Below are positions 43,159-52,027 of a DNA stretch of 64,000 nt, one piece after another. The stretch's first letter is position 1, and each line of letters starts with the position of its first letter. This DNA is from Porticoccus sp963974675. Lineage in GTDB: Bacteria > Pseudomonadota > Gammaproteobacteria > Pseudomonadales > Porticoccaceae. The position numbers and the translations under genes are program-made. Where the stretch lies: the NCBI GenBank assembly GCA_963974675.1, contig CAXBDQ010000011.1, positions 1 to 64,000 of the forward strand, in the 5' to 3' direction. The notes beneath the pieces are model-generated. The model worked only from the letters and a program-made list of their open reading frames with translations, had not been told where the DNA came from and ran no database searches.

Positions 43159-43563
43159 TCATTCGGTGCCAGTGGAGACTTCTCCCCCGACATAAAGCCA
43201 GCGGCCTGATGTACGTTGAAAAACAGAAATTTCATGCATTATCTGAACATTTGGATTATCAGGTTCATAAAAGAACGCATTAAATTCTACGGTAGCTTTA
43301 TCACCGTTTTGGTTGCTAGAGAGAACTTCCAGTTTTACCCATTCCACCGTTTTTTGAGAAAGATCCTTCGCATTTAATCCAGCAGAGGTTGCTGAAAACC
43401 ATGTCGCCAGTAAATAGTCACCATAGCCACCCAGGGCGTATGCAGAATAACGAGAACGCATAAGTTGTTCCGGAGTTTTGGCGTTTAATTCTCCAGTTAG
43501 AAAACGGCCGCAGCATTTGTCGAAGGGCTTTTTGCGATTACAGGTGCAGAGATCAGTCATCAT
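43159..43563 (-). CDS. YchJ-like protein with SEC-C-type cysteine motif
   Basis: A 134-residue protein with the N-terminal cysteine cluster CTCNRKKPFDKCCG of YchJ (UPF0225) and the following LMRSRYSAYALG pattern, then a compact alpha/beta domain (VEFNAFFYE). The start is taken at the tandem ATGATG; the open frame extends to 43593 but the extra residues are unlike the family. The cysteines probably bind zinc. The role is unknown. Confidence 0.85.
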   Translation of the reverse strand: MMTDLCTCNRKKPFDKCCGRFLTGELNAKTPEQLMRSRYSAYALGGYGDYLLATWFSATSAGLNAKDLSQKTVEWVKLEVLSSNQNGDKATVEFNAFFYEPDNPNVQIMHEISVFQRTSGRWLYVGGEVSTGTE

Positions 43564-43708
43564 GTTCTTATTAGTTGTTTTGCGGAATTCCATTTAAGAT
43601 CAGTCTGTAGTCATTAAAAATTTAGGCTGCTTATCGGTCAGTACACGGAGTGCCGCGTGTTTTACGAATTGAGTAATCGGTCTAGCGTTATTTTTATCAA
43701 ATAATATT

Positions 43709-44110
43709 TTATTCGTCTTTCTTCGGTACCGCTCTGGTTTTACCCTCGTCATCAATCGCTACAAATACAAATTCACCTTCTGTTACTTTTGCCGGCTCAT
43801 TGGTGGATTCGATGTTGATCCAGACCTCCACGCTGATGGTCATGGAGCTTCTCCCTGTTTCTATTAGATCGCAGTAGCAGCTGACGATGGCACCGACAGG
43901 CACTGAGCGTAAAAAGGCCATCCCGCTGATAGCTACGGTGGCGACGCGGCCTTTGGCAATGCGATGTGCAAGGATGGAACCACCAAGATCCATTTGTGAC
44001 AGCATCCAACCACCAAAAATATCGCCATTGGCATTGGTATCTTTAGGCATAGCAATAGTTTGTAGGGTGAGGTCACCGTGAGGTTGTGGTGGGAGGTTGA
44101 TGGCTGTCAT
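43709..44110 (-). CDS. yciA: Acyl-CoA thioesterase, YciA-like
   Basis: A 133-residue hot-dog fold thioesterase. The sequence NANGDIFGGWMLSQMDLGGSI (split at residues 25-45) matches the YciA/BFIT group, followed by VATVAISGMAFLRSVPVG. It hydrolyses acyl-CoAs in the cytoplasm; chain-length preference is unknown. It lies 44 bases downstream of dctM. Confidence 0.88.
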   Translation of the reverse strand: MTAINLPPQPHGDLTLQTIAMPKDTNANGDIFGGWMLSQMDLGGSILAHRIAKGRVATVAISGMAFLRSVPVGAIVSCYCDLIETGRSSMTISVEVWINIESTNEPAKVTEGEFVFVAIDDEGKTRAVPKKDE

Positions 44111-44154
44111 GGGGAATTTCTCACATTATTTTGGGCTGTTTTTTAGTTTGATGC

Positions 44155-45525
44155 TTAGAACATCACAGAGGGTAGCCAGGTGGCAAGCGATGGCCAGAAT
44201 GCCAACATAAACATCAGCAAAACCTGAATACCTATAAAAGGTATGACTCCGCGGTAAATATCGCCTGTTTTGACACTCGGTGGTGCTACACCTCGAAGGT
44301 AAAACAGTGCAAAACCAAAGGGTGGCGTCAAAAAGGAGGTTTGTAGATTAATAGCAATCATGATGCCGAGCCAAATAGGGTCAAGTCCCATGGCCAATAG
44401 GATAGGCCCCACAATGGGAACGACTACAAAGGTAATTTCAATAAAGTCGAGAATAAATCCAAGTAGGAATATGACTACCATAACCACAAGAGTCGCGCCG
44501 ATGACTCCTCCAGGAAGGTCCTGAAATAATCCTTCTACGAGCTCTTCGCCACCAAAGCCTCGAAACACCAGAGAAAAGACCGCAGCACCAATCAAAATCA
44601 AAAAAATCATGGCGGTTACTTCGGTGGTTGAGCGGGCGATATCTCTCAACCGTGCGATAGAAAGTTGTCCACGGGTAATGGCCAGTAGGGTTGCGCCTAG
44701 AGCTCCAACCCCTGCCGCTTCGGTCGGTGTGGCTACACCACTTAAAATTGAACCCAGCACGGTGATAATTAAGACGACAGGAGGTAGCAGGCTTCTCAGC
44801 AGACGAAAAACACTAACACTGCGGTCATCATCTACATTGGCAACAGGAGCCATCTCTGGTTTGAGGCGGGAAACAATCACTAAATAGCCGATATACATTG
44901 CCACCAATAGCAAGCCTGGAATAATAGCCCCCATAAATAAATCACCAATAGACATGGTTTTGGGGGTAAAGATGCCCATAGAGAGTTGGGCTTGCTGGTA
45001 GGCGTTGGAGAGAATATCGCCTAACAATACTAGGGCAATGGAAGGAGGAATGATTTGCCCTAATGTGCCCGTGGCACAAATAGAACCTGTAGCCAGTGAG
45101 GGTGAATAACCACGTTTTAGCATGCAGGGTAAGGACATTAACCCCATGGTGACCACGGTGGCTCCGACAATGCCGGTGCTGGCGGCCAATAACATACCGA
45201 CTATAACCACTGAGATCCCGAGGCCACCTTTAAATTTTCCAAACAGCAGCGACATACTGTCGAGTAAATCTTCTGCCAGTTTCGATTTTTCCAACATGAC
45301 ACCCATTAATACGAACAAGGGCACGGCGATCAGTGTGGTGTTATCAATAGTCCCATAGAGTCGGTTGGGTAAAGCGTGGAGAAAGGCCATATCGAAATGG
45401 CCGGTCATATTTCCGATGAGAGCAAACCATAGCGCAGTACCCGCCAGGGAAAATGCTACGGGATAACCTGCCATTAACGTCAGGCAAACGACGGCAAACA
45501 TGAGCAGGGGGATATATTCAATCAT
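44155..45525 (-). CDS. dctM: TRAP transporter large permease subunit (DctM)
   Basis: A 456-residue membrane protein with about twelve hydrophobic segments and the DctM signatures GYPVAFSLAGTALWFALIG, VPLFVLMGVMLEKS and LGQIIPPSIALVLLG. With DctQ it forms the Na+-coupled TRAP permease in the inner membrane. Its start overlaps the dctQ stop by 1 base (TAATG). No receptor gene adjoins; a TRAP receptor gene lies at 2060-3190. The substrate is unknown. Confidence 0.93.
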   Translation of the reverse strand: MIEYIPLLMFAVVCLTLMAGYPVAFSLAGTALWFALIGNMTGHFDMAFLHALPNRLYGTIDNTTLIAVPLFVLMGVMLEKSKLAEDLLDSMSLLFGKFKGGLGISVVIVGMLLAASTGIVGATVVTMGLMSLPCMLKRGYSPSLATGSICATGTLGQIIPPSIALVLLGDILSNAYQQAQLSMGIFTPKTMSIGDLFMGAIIPGLLLVAMYIGYLVIVSRLKPEMAPVANVDDDRSVSVFRLLRSLLPPVVLIITVLGSILSGVATPTEAAGVGALGATLLAITRGQLSIARLRDIARSTTEVTAMIFLILIGAAVFSLVFRGFGGEELVEGLFQDLPGGVIGATLVVMVVIFLLGFILDFIEITFVVVPIVGPILLAMGLDPIWLGIMIAINLQTSFLTPPFGFALFYLRGVAPPSVKTGDIYRGVIPFIGIQVLLMFMLAFWPSLATWLPSVMF

Positions 45526-46085
45526 TAGACTATTCCTTCCAGATGCTCACCGGTGTGTTCACCACCAAGCCCAAAAAAGAACAGTAGATTCTTGATAATT
45601 TCTGCAACCCCTTGAAGCAGAATGGTCGCAGGCATTACCAGTAACAGGGTTTTTAGCAGATAGACCCAAGGTAATCCTTGTGCTTCTTTGGAAACCTCAC
45701 TGACAGCCCAGCTGTTGGCGACATAGTCCCAGCTGAAGATCAAAATTAGGATACAGACGGGTATTAGAAACAGTAAGGCACCTAGTGCATCGACTAATGC
45801 CTGCCCGCGAAGACTAAATTTTTGGTACAGAATATCGACCCGTACATGCCCTCCCCGTTTCAAGGTGTAGGCAGCGCCGAGCAGAAATACCACTGCATGC
45901 ATATAGGTAACGGATTCTTGCAGTGCAATGGAGCCTGTTTCGAGAAAGTAGCGCATCACCACTACAGTGCACGTGATAGCCATCATTCCCAGTGTGAGCC
46001 AGGCGATAATTCGGCCCATCCACTCGGTGAAACAGTCGATTCCCCGTGCCAGTTGTTCCAGAAGATAGATAAGAGTGTGGGTCAT
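45525..46085 (-). CDS. dctQ: TRAP transporter small permease subunit (DctQ)
   Basis: A 186-residue membrane protein with four hydrophobic segments and the small-subunit pattern MRYFLETGSIALQES and LKRGGHVRVDIL. It is the partner of the downstream DctM. It diverges from the pst operon, whose Pho box lies about 85 bases away. Confidence 0.92.
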   Translation of the reverse strand: MTHTLIYLLEQLARGIDCFTEWMGRIIAWLTLGMMAITCTVVVMRYFLETGSIALQESVTYMHAVVFLLGAAYTLKRGGHVRVDILYQKFSLRGQALVDALGALLFLIPVCILILIFSWDYVANSWAVSEVSKEAQGLPWVYLLKTLLLVMPATILLQGVAEIIKNLLFFFGLGGEHTGEHLEGIV

Positions 46086-46168
46086 GTCAGATAGTATTTT
46101 TATTATGCATGATAAAGAAGCTGCTTATTATACGTTCAATATCGGTGGGGCACACACAGGCAGGTATC

Positions 46169-46186
46169 TTGTCATATTACTGTCAT
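46169..46186 (+). promoter_or_regulatory. Pho box upstream of pstS
   Basis: TTGTCATATTACTGTCAT matches the PhoB box (two CTGTCAT repeats spaced by four bases) with one mismatch in the first repeat. TAGTAT at 46197-46202 is a suitable -10 element ten bases downstream, since the Pho box replaces the -35. PhoB activation under phosphate limitation is inferred. Confidence 0.88.
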
Positions 46187-46240
46187 TATCTGTGGCTAGT
46201 ATGGGTTCTACTGTTAAAAGACAAAGCCTTGGAGGCAAAA

Positions 46241-47368
46241 GTGAAAAACACCCATAAATTAGCAATTGCTGGCGCTGCGATGGCGTTGACGATGGCAAGC
46301 ACTACCGTATTGGCCGCTGCACGCGACTACGTCAGTGTTGTTGGATCTTCTACCGTTTATCCATTTGCTACTGTTGTGGCCGAGCGTTTCGGTAAGACCA
46401 CCGGTAGCGCTACCCCAAAAATTGAGTCGACGGGCTCTGGTGGCGGCATGAAATTATTTTGTTCAGGTCTTGGTACAGGCCATCCTGATATAACAAATGC
46501 TTCGCGTCGCATGAAGCCTTCTGAATATAAATTGTGTCAGAAGAATGGTGTAACTGAGGTTATTGAAGTATTGATTGGTTACGACGGCATTGTCGTTGCT
46601 AATTCCAAAGCCAGTAAATCGATGAACTTGACTCGCAAAGATCTATTCCTTGCATTGGCTTCTCAGGTTCCCGGTGCAGATGGCAAGTTGATTGCCAACC
46701 CGTATAACACTTGGAAAGATGTTAACCCGACACTGCCAAACACTAAAATTGAAGTGCTTGGGCCGCCCCCTACGTCTGGTACTCGTGATGCTTTTGTTGA
46801 GCTGGGCATGGAAGGTGGTGCAAAGAAATTTGCCGATTTGAAAGCACTTCGCGGTTCAGCGGATGCTAATGAAATAAAAACATTAATGGGAAAACTTGGT
46901 ATTCCTGCTAGTGTCTTCAACAAGAAAGGCAAGAAAGTATTTCAAGCCGTTGCTCACGCGATTCGTGAAGATGGTCATTACATAGAAGCCGGTGAGAATG
47001 ACAACTTGATTGTTCAGAAGCTGGAAGCTAACCCTGATGCCCTAGGCATCTTCGGTTTTTCCTTCTTGGATCAAAACAGTGATAAGGTTCAGGGCTCAAC
47101 CGTTGAAGGCGTAGAGCCAGCGTTTGAAACCATTGCTAATAAGTCATACCCTATCTCTCGTCCACTGTACTTCTACGTGAAAAAAGCACATATGGGTGTT
47201 GTGCCTGGTATCGAAGGATACTTGGCCGAGTTCAGTAGCGAAAAAGCTTGGGGTGAAGAGGGTTACCTAGCTGAAAAAGGTATGATTCCGATGCCAGCGG
47301 AATTACGTGGTCAATATGCTGCTGCCATCAAGGGCAAGCAGTCAATGACAGGTGAAGAACTTAAATAG
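46241..47368 (+). CDS. pstS: Phosphate ABC transporter substrate-binding protein
   Basis: The periplasmic phosphate receptor. I place the start at the GTG at 46241, with GGAGG nearby; the open frame begins at 46109 but would run through the Pho box. A signal peptide (about residues 1-27, ending VLAA) is followed by SVVGSSTVYPFA, the STGSGGG phosphate-binding loop and TSGTRDAF. The 375-residue length is on the long side, as in Pseudomonas-type PstS. A 9-base hairpin follows. Confidence 0.94.
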   Translation: MKNTHKLAIAGAAMALTMASTTVLAAARDYVSVVGSSTVYPFATVVAERFGKTTGSATPKIESTGSGGGMKLFCSGLGTGHPDITNASRRMKPSEYKLCQKNGVTEVIEVLIGYDGIVVANSKASKSMNLTRKDLFLALASQVPGADGKLIANPYNTWKDVNPTLPNTKIEVLGPPPTSGTRDAFVELGMEGGAKKFADLKALRGSADANEIKTLMGKLGIPASVFNKKGKKVFQAVAHAIREDGHYIEAGENDNLIVQKLEANPDALGIFGFSFLDQNSDKVQGSTVEGVEPAFETIANKSYPISRPLYFYVKKAHMGVVPGIEGYLAEFSSEKAWGEEGYLAEKGMIPMPAELRGQYAAAIKGKQSMTGEELK

Positions 47369-47410
47369 TTCGACCAATAGCGGTATTCTCCCACTTGCCG
47401 TTATTAATTA

Positions 47411-47432
47411 GGGCCTGACATTAGTCAGGCCC
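47411..47432 (+). terminator. Hairpin between pstS and pstC
   Basis: A perfect 9-base stem, GGGCCTGAC with GTCAGGCCC and loop ATTA, without a T-run. It more likely protects the abundant pstS message 3' end or slows polymerase than terminates fully. Confidence 0.6.
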
Positions 47433-47556
47433 TCCCTGTCTCTGGGTCTTAAGGTTTTAGGGGTAAAGTTTTAAGTATCTCAGTATCAATGTCGGGTTCT
47501 TGAAATTTTTAGTGTTAGACGTGTTGGGTAACAAAAAATAGGTTAGTGAAACAGTA

Positions 47557-48945
47557 ATGCAGACAACCAACTTGTTAATTGTTCTTCTTGGGCTCAGTGC
47601 GATTGCTTTCTATCTGGCACGAGGGCGTTCGGTGACGCTCGCTCAGCCACTTGGCGGTATTCGCCACCTTCATTCGCTGCCTTTTTTCTATGGTATGCGC
47701 GCGGCTATTTGGTGTGCATTGCCCTCTTTAGCGTTGCTTGTGGCGTGGCTTTTATTTGATGAGCATATTATCAGTACGCTGCTCCTTGGTGGGCTGCCGG
47801 AAGGGCAACGGCCGACATCAGCAGCAGAGCATAATCTACTATTAAATAGTATTGAAAATATTGCCAGCGGTGCTCTTAGTGCTGAAGCGGCTGAGCCCTC
47901 TTTGGTGGCGGCGTCAGAAGTACTGAAAAGCTTGCGCGGTACAGCGCGAAATTTAGTGACAGCCGTAGTGTTGTCCCTAGCTGTTATCGGTATGGGTTGG
48001 GGCTGGGTCAAGGTTTCACCCAAACTGCGTGCTCGTCAACAAGTGGAGCGTGTGTTTAAGGGGCTATTACTGGCCTGTGCTTGTGTGGCGATTTTTACCA
48101 CACTCGGCATTTTGCTCTCGGTACTGTTTGAATCCTTTCGGTTTTTCCAGGCAGTACCTGCCTCTGAGTTTTTGTTTGGCACGGAATGGAGCCCGCAAAT
48201 GGCCATCCGTAGCGATCAGGTAGGTTCATCAGGTAGTTTCGGTGCCATTCCTCTGTTTGTGGGCACCCTGCTGATTTCATTTATTGCCATGTTGGTGGCG
48301 GTGCCTGCGGGTTTGATGTCTGCTATTTACCTCGCCGAGTACGCTGGTCCGAAAGTACGGGGTTTTGCCAAGCCAACCCTTGAAATTTTGGCAGGGATTC
48401 CGACCGTGGTGTATGGGTTTTTTGCCGCATTGACGGTTGCTCCTTTTCTTCGTAATGTCGGTGAAGGTGTGGGTCTGGAAGTTTCGTCAGAAAGCGCGTT
48501 GGCTGCGGGTTTGGTGATGGGGGTCATGATTATCCCATTTATTTCATCATTGGCTGATGATGTTATCAATGCGGTACCGCAAAGTATGCGTGATGGTTCG
48601 TTAGGCTTGGGTGCCACACGCTCGGAAACGATTAAGAAAGTTATTTTCCCCGCAGCCCTGCCGGGCATTGTCGGTGGTGTTTTACTGGCGGTTTCTCGTG
48701 CTATTGGAGAGACCATGATTGTGGTGATGGCCGCTGGTCTGGCAGCTAAATTAACGGCTAACCCCCTAGATACCGTGACCACTGTAACGGTGCAAATTGT
48801 TACTTTATTGGTGGGTGATCAAGAATTTGATAGCCCCAAAACCCTCGCGGCCTTTGCTTTGGGCCTGATGCTGTTTGTTGTCACACTAGTGCTTAATTTT
48901 ATAGCGCTGCGTGTTGTGAAGAAATACCGGGAACAATATGACTAA
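47557..48945 (+). CDS. pstC: Phosphate ABC transporter permease PstC
   Basis: A 462-residue inner-membrane permease. The N-terminal third (about 1-215) is an extended segment with membrane helices as in Pseudomonas-type PstC, and the rest is the core permease with PAGLMSAIYLAEYAGPKVR, the cytoplasmic coupling region DVINAVPQSMRDGSLGLGAT and GGVLLAVSRAIGETMIVVMA. It overlaps pstA by 8 bases. Confidence 0.94.
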   Translation: MQTTNLLIVLLGLSAIAFYLARGRSVTLAQPLGGIRHLHSLPFFYGMRAAIWCALPSLALLVAWLLFDEHIISTLLLGGLPEGQRPTSAAEHNLLLNSIENIASGALSAEAAEPSLVAASEVLKSLRGTARNLVTAVVLSLAVIGMGWGWVKVSPKLRARQQVERVFKGLLLACACVAIFTTLGILLSVLFESFRFFQAVPASEFLFGTEWSPQMAIRSDQVGSSGSFGAIPLFVGTLLISFIAMLVAVPAGLMSAIYLAEYAGPKVRGFAKPTLEILAGIPTVVYGFFAALTVAPFLRNVGEGVGLEVSSESALAAGLVMGVMIIPFISSLADDVINAVPQSMRDGSLGLGATRSETIKKVIFPAALPGIVGGVLLAVSRAIGETMIVVMAAGLAAKLTANPLDTVTTVTVQIVTLLVGDQEFDSPKTLAAFALGLMLFVVTLVLNFIALRVVKKYREQYD

Positions 48946-50227
48946 TTTGAACCGAACTGCTCGCGAAGAGCAGATTCAGCGCGGCCTGGCAAAGCGTTAC
49001 CGAGCAGAGAAGCGTTTTCAGCTCTACGGTGCTATGGCGATTATTTTTGGTCTGATGTGTGTGGCGTTGCTGTTTACTGACATTATTAGTAAAGGCTACA
49101 AGGCTTTTCAGCAAACCTATATTCAACTGGAGGTAACCTATGATGCTGAGGTTTTGGGTATCACGGACCTTGGTGATCCGAAGCAAGTGTCTTTGGGGGA
49201 CTTCCAGGGAATAGTAAAAGCTGGGTTAAAAAACCGGTTTGCAGAGGTGGCGGGTCGTAAAGCCAAACGAGAGTTGTATGGATTAATTAGCAATGGTGCT
49301 GGCTATACCTTGCGCGACAGGTTGGTGGCAAACCCAGCATTACTCAATAAGACGGAAACGCTGTGGTTGGTGGCCGATGATGATATTGACACGTATTACA
49401 AATCGGTTGGCAGTGCCGACGGCGCGTTTACGGGCCGGATGAGTGAACAGCGACAGGGTTGGGTTGAACAATTGGCTCAATCGGGTCATGTGGAAATGCG
49501 CTTAAATCGCAATTTCTTTACCCACGGTGATTCACGAGAGCCTGAGTTGGCAGGTATTCGTGGTGCGGCCATGGGGTCATTGCTTACTCTCATTATTACT
49601 ATTTCCTTATCTTTTCCTATTGGTGTTGCTGCCGCGGTTTACCTCGAAGAATTTGCCCCAAGCAACCGTTGGACGGATCTTATTGAGGTGAACATCAATA
49701 ACCTCGCAGCGGTACCGTCCATCATTTTTGGTTTGTTGGGCCTGGCAATTTTTATTAACTTTTTTCATGTGCCGCGCTCCGTCCCTGTGGTCGGGGGACT
49801 GGTGCTCACGCTGATGACATTGCCGACCATTATCATTTCAAGCCGCGCTGCGATTAAGGCGGTCCCGCCATCGATTCGAGAAGCCGCCATTGGTGTTGGG
49901 GCATCACCGATGCAAGTCGTGTTGCACCATGTCTTACCACTGGCTATGCCGGGTATGTTGACGGGAGCGATTATTGGTATGGCCCAGGCATTAGGTGAAA
50001 CGGCTCCCCTGCTGATGATTGGTATGGTGGCTTTTATTGTGGACGTTCCTGGTGGTTTTACCGACCCTTCTACAGTTTTGCCGGTACAAATTTTCCTCTG
50101 GGCTGATAGCCCGGAGAGGGCCTTTGTAGAGAAAACCTCGGCAGCCATTATGGTGTTGCTGGCCTTTTTGATATTAATGAACACCTTGGCCGTCGTGCTC
50201 CGTAAGCGATTAGAGCGTCGTTGGTAG
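48938..50227 (+). CDS. pstA: Phosphate ABC transporter permease PstA
   Basis: A 429-residue permease with the second half of the transmembrane channel. The N-terminal region (about 1-190) is longer than in E. coli PstA and has one membrane segment, then the core has SFPIGVAAAVYLEEFAPSNR, AIKAVPPSIREAAIGVGASP and TGAIIGMAQALGETAPLLMI. Located between pstC and pstB. Confidence 0.94.
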   Translation: MTNLNRTAREEQIQRGLAKRYRAEKRFQLYGAMAIIFGLMCVALLFTDIISKGYKAFQQTYIQLEVTYDAEVLGITDLGDPKQVSLGDFQGIVKAGLKNRFAEVAGRKAKRELYGLISNGAGYTLRDRLVANPALLNKTETLWLVADDDIDTYYKSVGSADGAFTGRMSEQRQGWVEQLAQSGHVEMRLNRNFFTHGDSREPELAGIRGAAMGSLLTLIITISLSFPIGVAAAVYLEEFAPSNRWTDLIEVNINNLAAVPSIIFGLLGLAIFINFFHVPRSVPVVGGLVLTLMTLPTIIISSRAAIKAVPPSIREAAIGVGASPMQVVLHHVLPLAMPGMLTGAIIGMAQALGETAPLLMIGMVAFIVDVPGGFTDPSTVLPVQIFLWADSPERAFVEKTSAAIMVLLAFLILMNTLAVVLRKRLERRW

Positions 50228-50248
50228 TGTCAGCTTAAAAGGTGAATA

Positions 50249-51124
50249 ATGGCGAACAGAATGGTAATGAACATAGCAGTTGATATGCCCGCAGAGTTAT
50301 TGCAACCAAAAGAAGGGAAAATGGAAACGACCTATCCGGAAAACAGCATTGGGGTACCACTGATAGAAAACCCAAAAATGTCCATGCGAAATGTGGATGT
50401 TTTCTATGGTGATAAACAGGCTATCTACAACGTCAATGTGGATATTGGTAAGAATGAAGTCATTGCGATGATTGGCCCTTCGGGTTGTGGTAAATCTACC
50501 TTCCTTCGCAGTATTAATCGTATGAATGATACGGTTGAAAGCTGTCGTGTGAGCGGACAATTAACGCTGGACGGTGAAGATATTTATTCATCGAAAATGG
50601 ATCCTGTCGCCTTGCGCGCAAAGGTGGGCATGGTGTTTCAAAAACCAAATCCATTTCCCAAGACGATTTATGACAATGTGGCCTATGGCCCACGCTTGCA
50701 TGGATTGGCAAGTCGTCGTGCGGAAATGGATGAAATTGTTGAACTCAGCCTCACTCGTGCGGGTTTATGGGTAGAAGTAAAAGATCGTCTTGACCAGCCG
50801 GGTACAGGGCTTTCTGGTGGCCAGCAACAGCGATTGTGTATTGCTCGTGCCATTGCTATCAGTCCGGAAGTTATCCTGATGGATGAACCCTGTTCGGCAC
50901 TTGATCCTATTGCGACAGCAAAAATTGAAGAGCTCATAGCTGAGCTGTCACAGAATTACACCATTGCCATTGTGACCCACTCAATGCAGCAGGCGGCGCG
51001 TGTTTCCAACCGTACGGCGTATTTCCATTTAGGTCATTTGGTTGAAGTTAACGAAACAGAAAAAGTGTTTACTGCGCCGGAACATCAACTCACCGAAGCC
51101 TACATTACCGGCCGCTTTGGTTAA
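50249..51124 (+). CDS. pstB: Phosphate ABC transporter ATP-binding protein
   Basis: A 291-residue ABC ATPase. Walker A GPSGCGKST lies at about 76-84, the signature TGLSGGQQQRLCIARAIA at about 185-202, and Walker B VILMDEPCSALD follows. There is an N-terminal extension of about 40 residues beyond the shortest homologues; the next in-frame ATG choices are possible starts. Located 21 bases after pstA. Confidence 0.96.
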   Translation: MANRMVMNIAVDMPAELLQPKEGKMETTYPENSIGVPLIENPKMSMRNVDVFYGDKQAIYNVNVDIGKNEVIAMIGPSGCGKSTFLRSINRMNDTVESCRVSGQLTLDGEDIYSSKMDPVALRAKVGMVFQKPNPFPKTIYDNVAYGPRLHGLASRRAEMDEIVELSLTRAGLWVEVKDRLDQPGTGLSGGQQQRLCIARAIAISPEVILMDEPCSALDPIATAKIEELIAELSQNYTIAIVTHSMQQAARVSNRTAYFHLGHLVEVNETEKVFTAPEHQLTEAYITGRFG

Positions 51125-51184
51125 TCCGGGTCATTAGCAGAACTAATCGCAGAGCTAATAGTAGAGTTATACCAGGAGTACACA

Positions 51185-51883
51185 ATGGATAAGTTACAGC
51201 TTGATAAACACATATCGAAGCAGTTTAACGATGATTTGGAAGAAATTAAAACCAGTATGCTCGAAATGGGTGGCTTGGTTGAAAAACAAGTCGGCGATGC
51301 GATTCGGGCGTTGGAGGATGCTGACAGCTCATTGGCTGAGCGAGTCATCGAGGTTGAGTCGCAGATCGATGAGATGGAAATGGATATTGATGAAACCAGC
51401 ATCACGCTGATAGCTCGTCGGCAGCCTGCGGCAAGTGATCTACGTTTAGTGATTGCGGTAACCAAAACTATACGAGACCTAGAGCGTATTGGCGATGAGG
51501 CACAGAAAATAGCCAAAATGGCCATCAAGTTATCTGAAGAGGGTAATGCGCCTCGCGGTTATATGGAAGTCCGCCATATTGGTAACTGTGTTCGTAAGAT
51601 GCTTAACGATTCACTTGATGCTTTCTCTCGATTTGATGCAGAAGCCGCTATTGCTACCATGCACGACGACAAACAAGTGGACATGGATTACAAATCGGCG
51701 GTTCGGGAAATGATCACCTATATGATGGAAGATCCTCGCAGTATTTCTCGCTCCATGAATATTCTCTGGGCGCTTAAGTCATTAGAGCGTGTGGGCGATC
51801 ATGCTAAGAATATCTGTGAACAAGTCGTTTATTTGGTACAGGGCAGAGATATTCGTCATAGAAATTTAGACAAACCCTTTTAA
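51185..51883 (+). CDS. phoU: Phosphate signalling protein PhoU
   Basis: A 232-residue helical protein that links Pst to the PhoR/PhoB sensor. Two PhoU repeats are visible: MLEMGGLVEKQVGDAIRALE with DLRLVIAVTKTIRDLERIGDEAQ in the first half (residues about 20-105), and LKSLERVGDHAKNICEQVVYLV near the end. It is the last gene of the pst operon and is followed by two hairpins. Confidence 0.96.
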   Translation: MDKLQLDKHISKQFNDDLEEIKTSMLEMGGLVEKQVGDAIRALEDADSSLAERVIEVESQIDEMEMDIDETSITLIARRQPAASDLRLVIAVTKTIRDLERIGDEAQKIAKMAIKLSEEGNAPRGYMEVRHIGNCVRKMLNDSLDAFSRFDAEAAIATMHDDKQVDMDYKSAVREMITYMMEDPRSISRSMNILWALKSLERVGDHAKNICEQVVYLVQGRDIRHRNLDKPF

Positions 51884-51895
51884 GCGATAGGTAAA

Positions 51896-51918
51896 GGCTC
51901 TTTCTGAAGGAAGGAGCC
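51896..51918 (+). terminator. First hairpin after phoU
   Basis: GGCTC and GAGCC flank a partly self-complementary TTTCTGAAGGAAG. It has no T-run of its own and stands 11 bases before the strong terminator. Confidence 0.4.
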
Positions 51919-51929
51919 CTTCCTGCATA

Positions 51930-51970
51930 AGCACAAAAAAACCGGAGAAACTTTCCGGTTTTTTTGTGCT
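51930..51970 (+). terminator. Strong bidirectional terminator after phoU
   Basis: A perfect 17-base inverted repeat (AGCACAAAAAAACCGGA and its reverse complement) around a 7-base loop. The GC part plus T-run fits a Rho-independent terminator ending pstSCAB-phoU. Confidence 0.93.
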
Positions 51971-52027
51971 CGGTTAGCCCTTAAACTGAGTCAGATATGA
52001 ATAGCTAAACATCCGGGAGTTATCTTA

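Noticed and set aside
46109..46240. Longer pstS beginning at the ATG at 46109
   Set aside because: The extension would contain the Pho box and -10 element, and the GTG at 46241 has GGAGG and a proper signal peptide after it.
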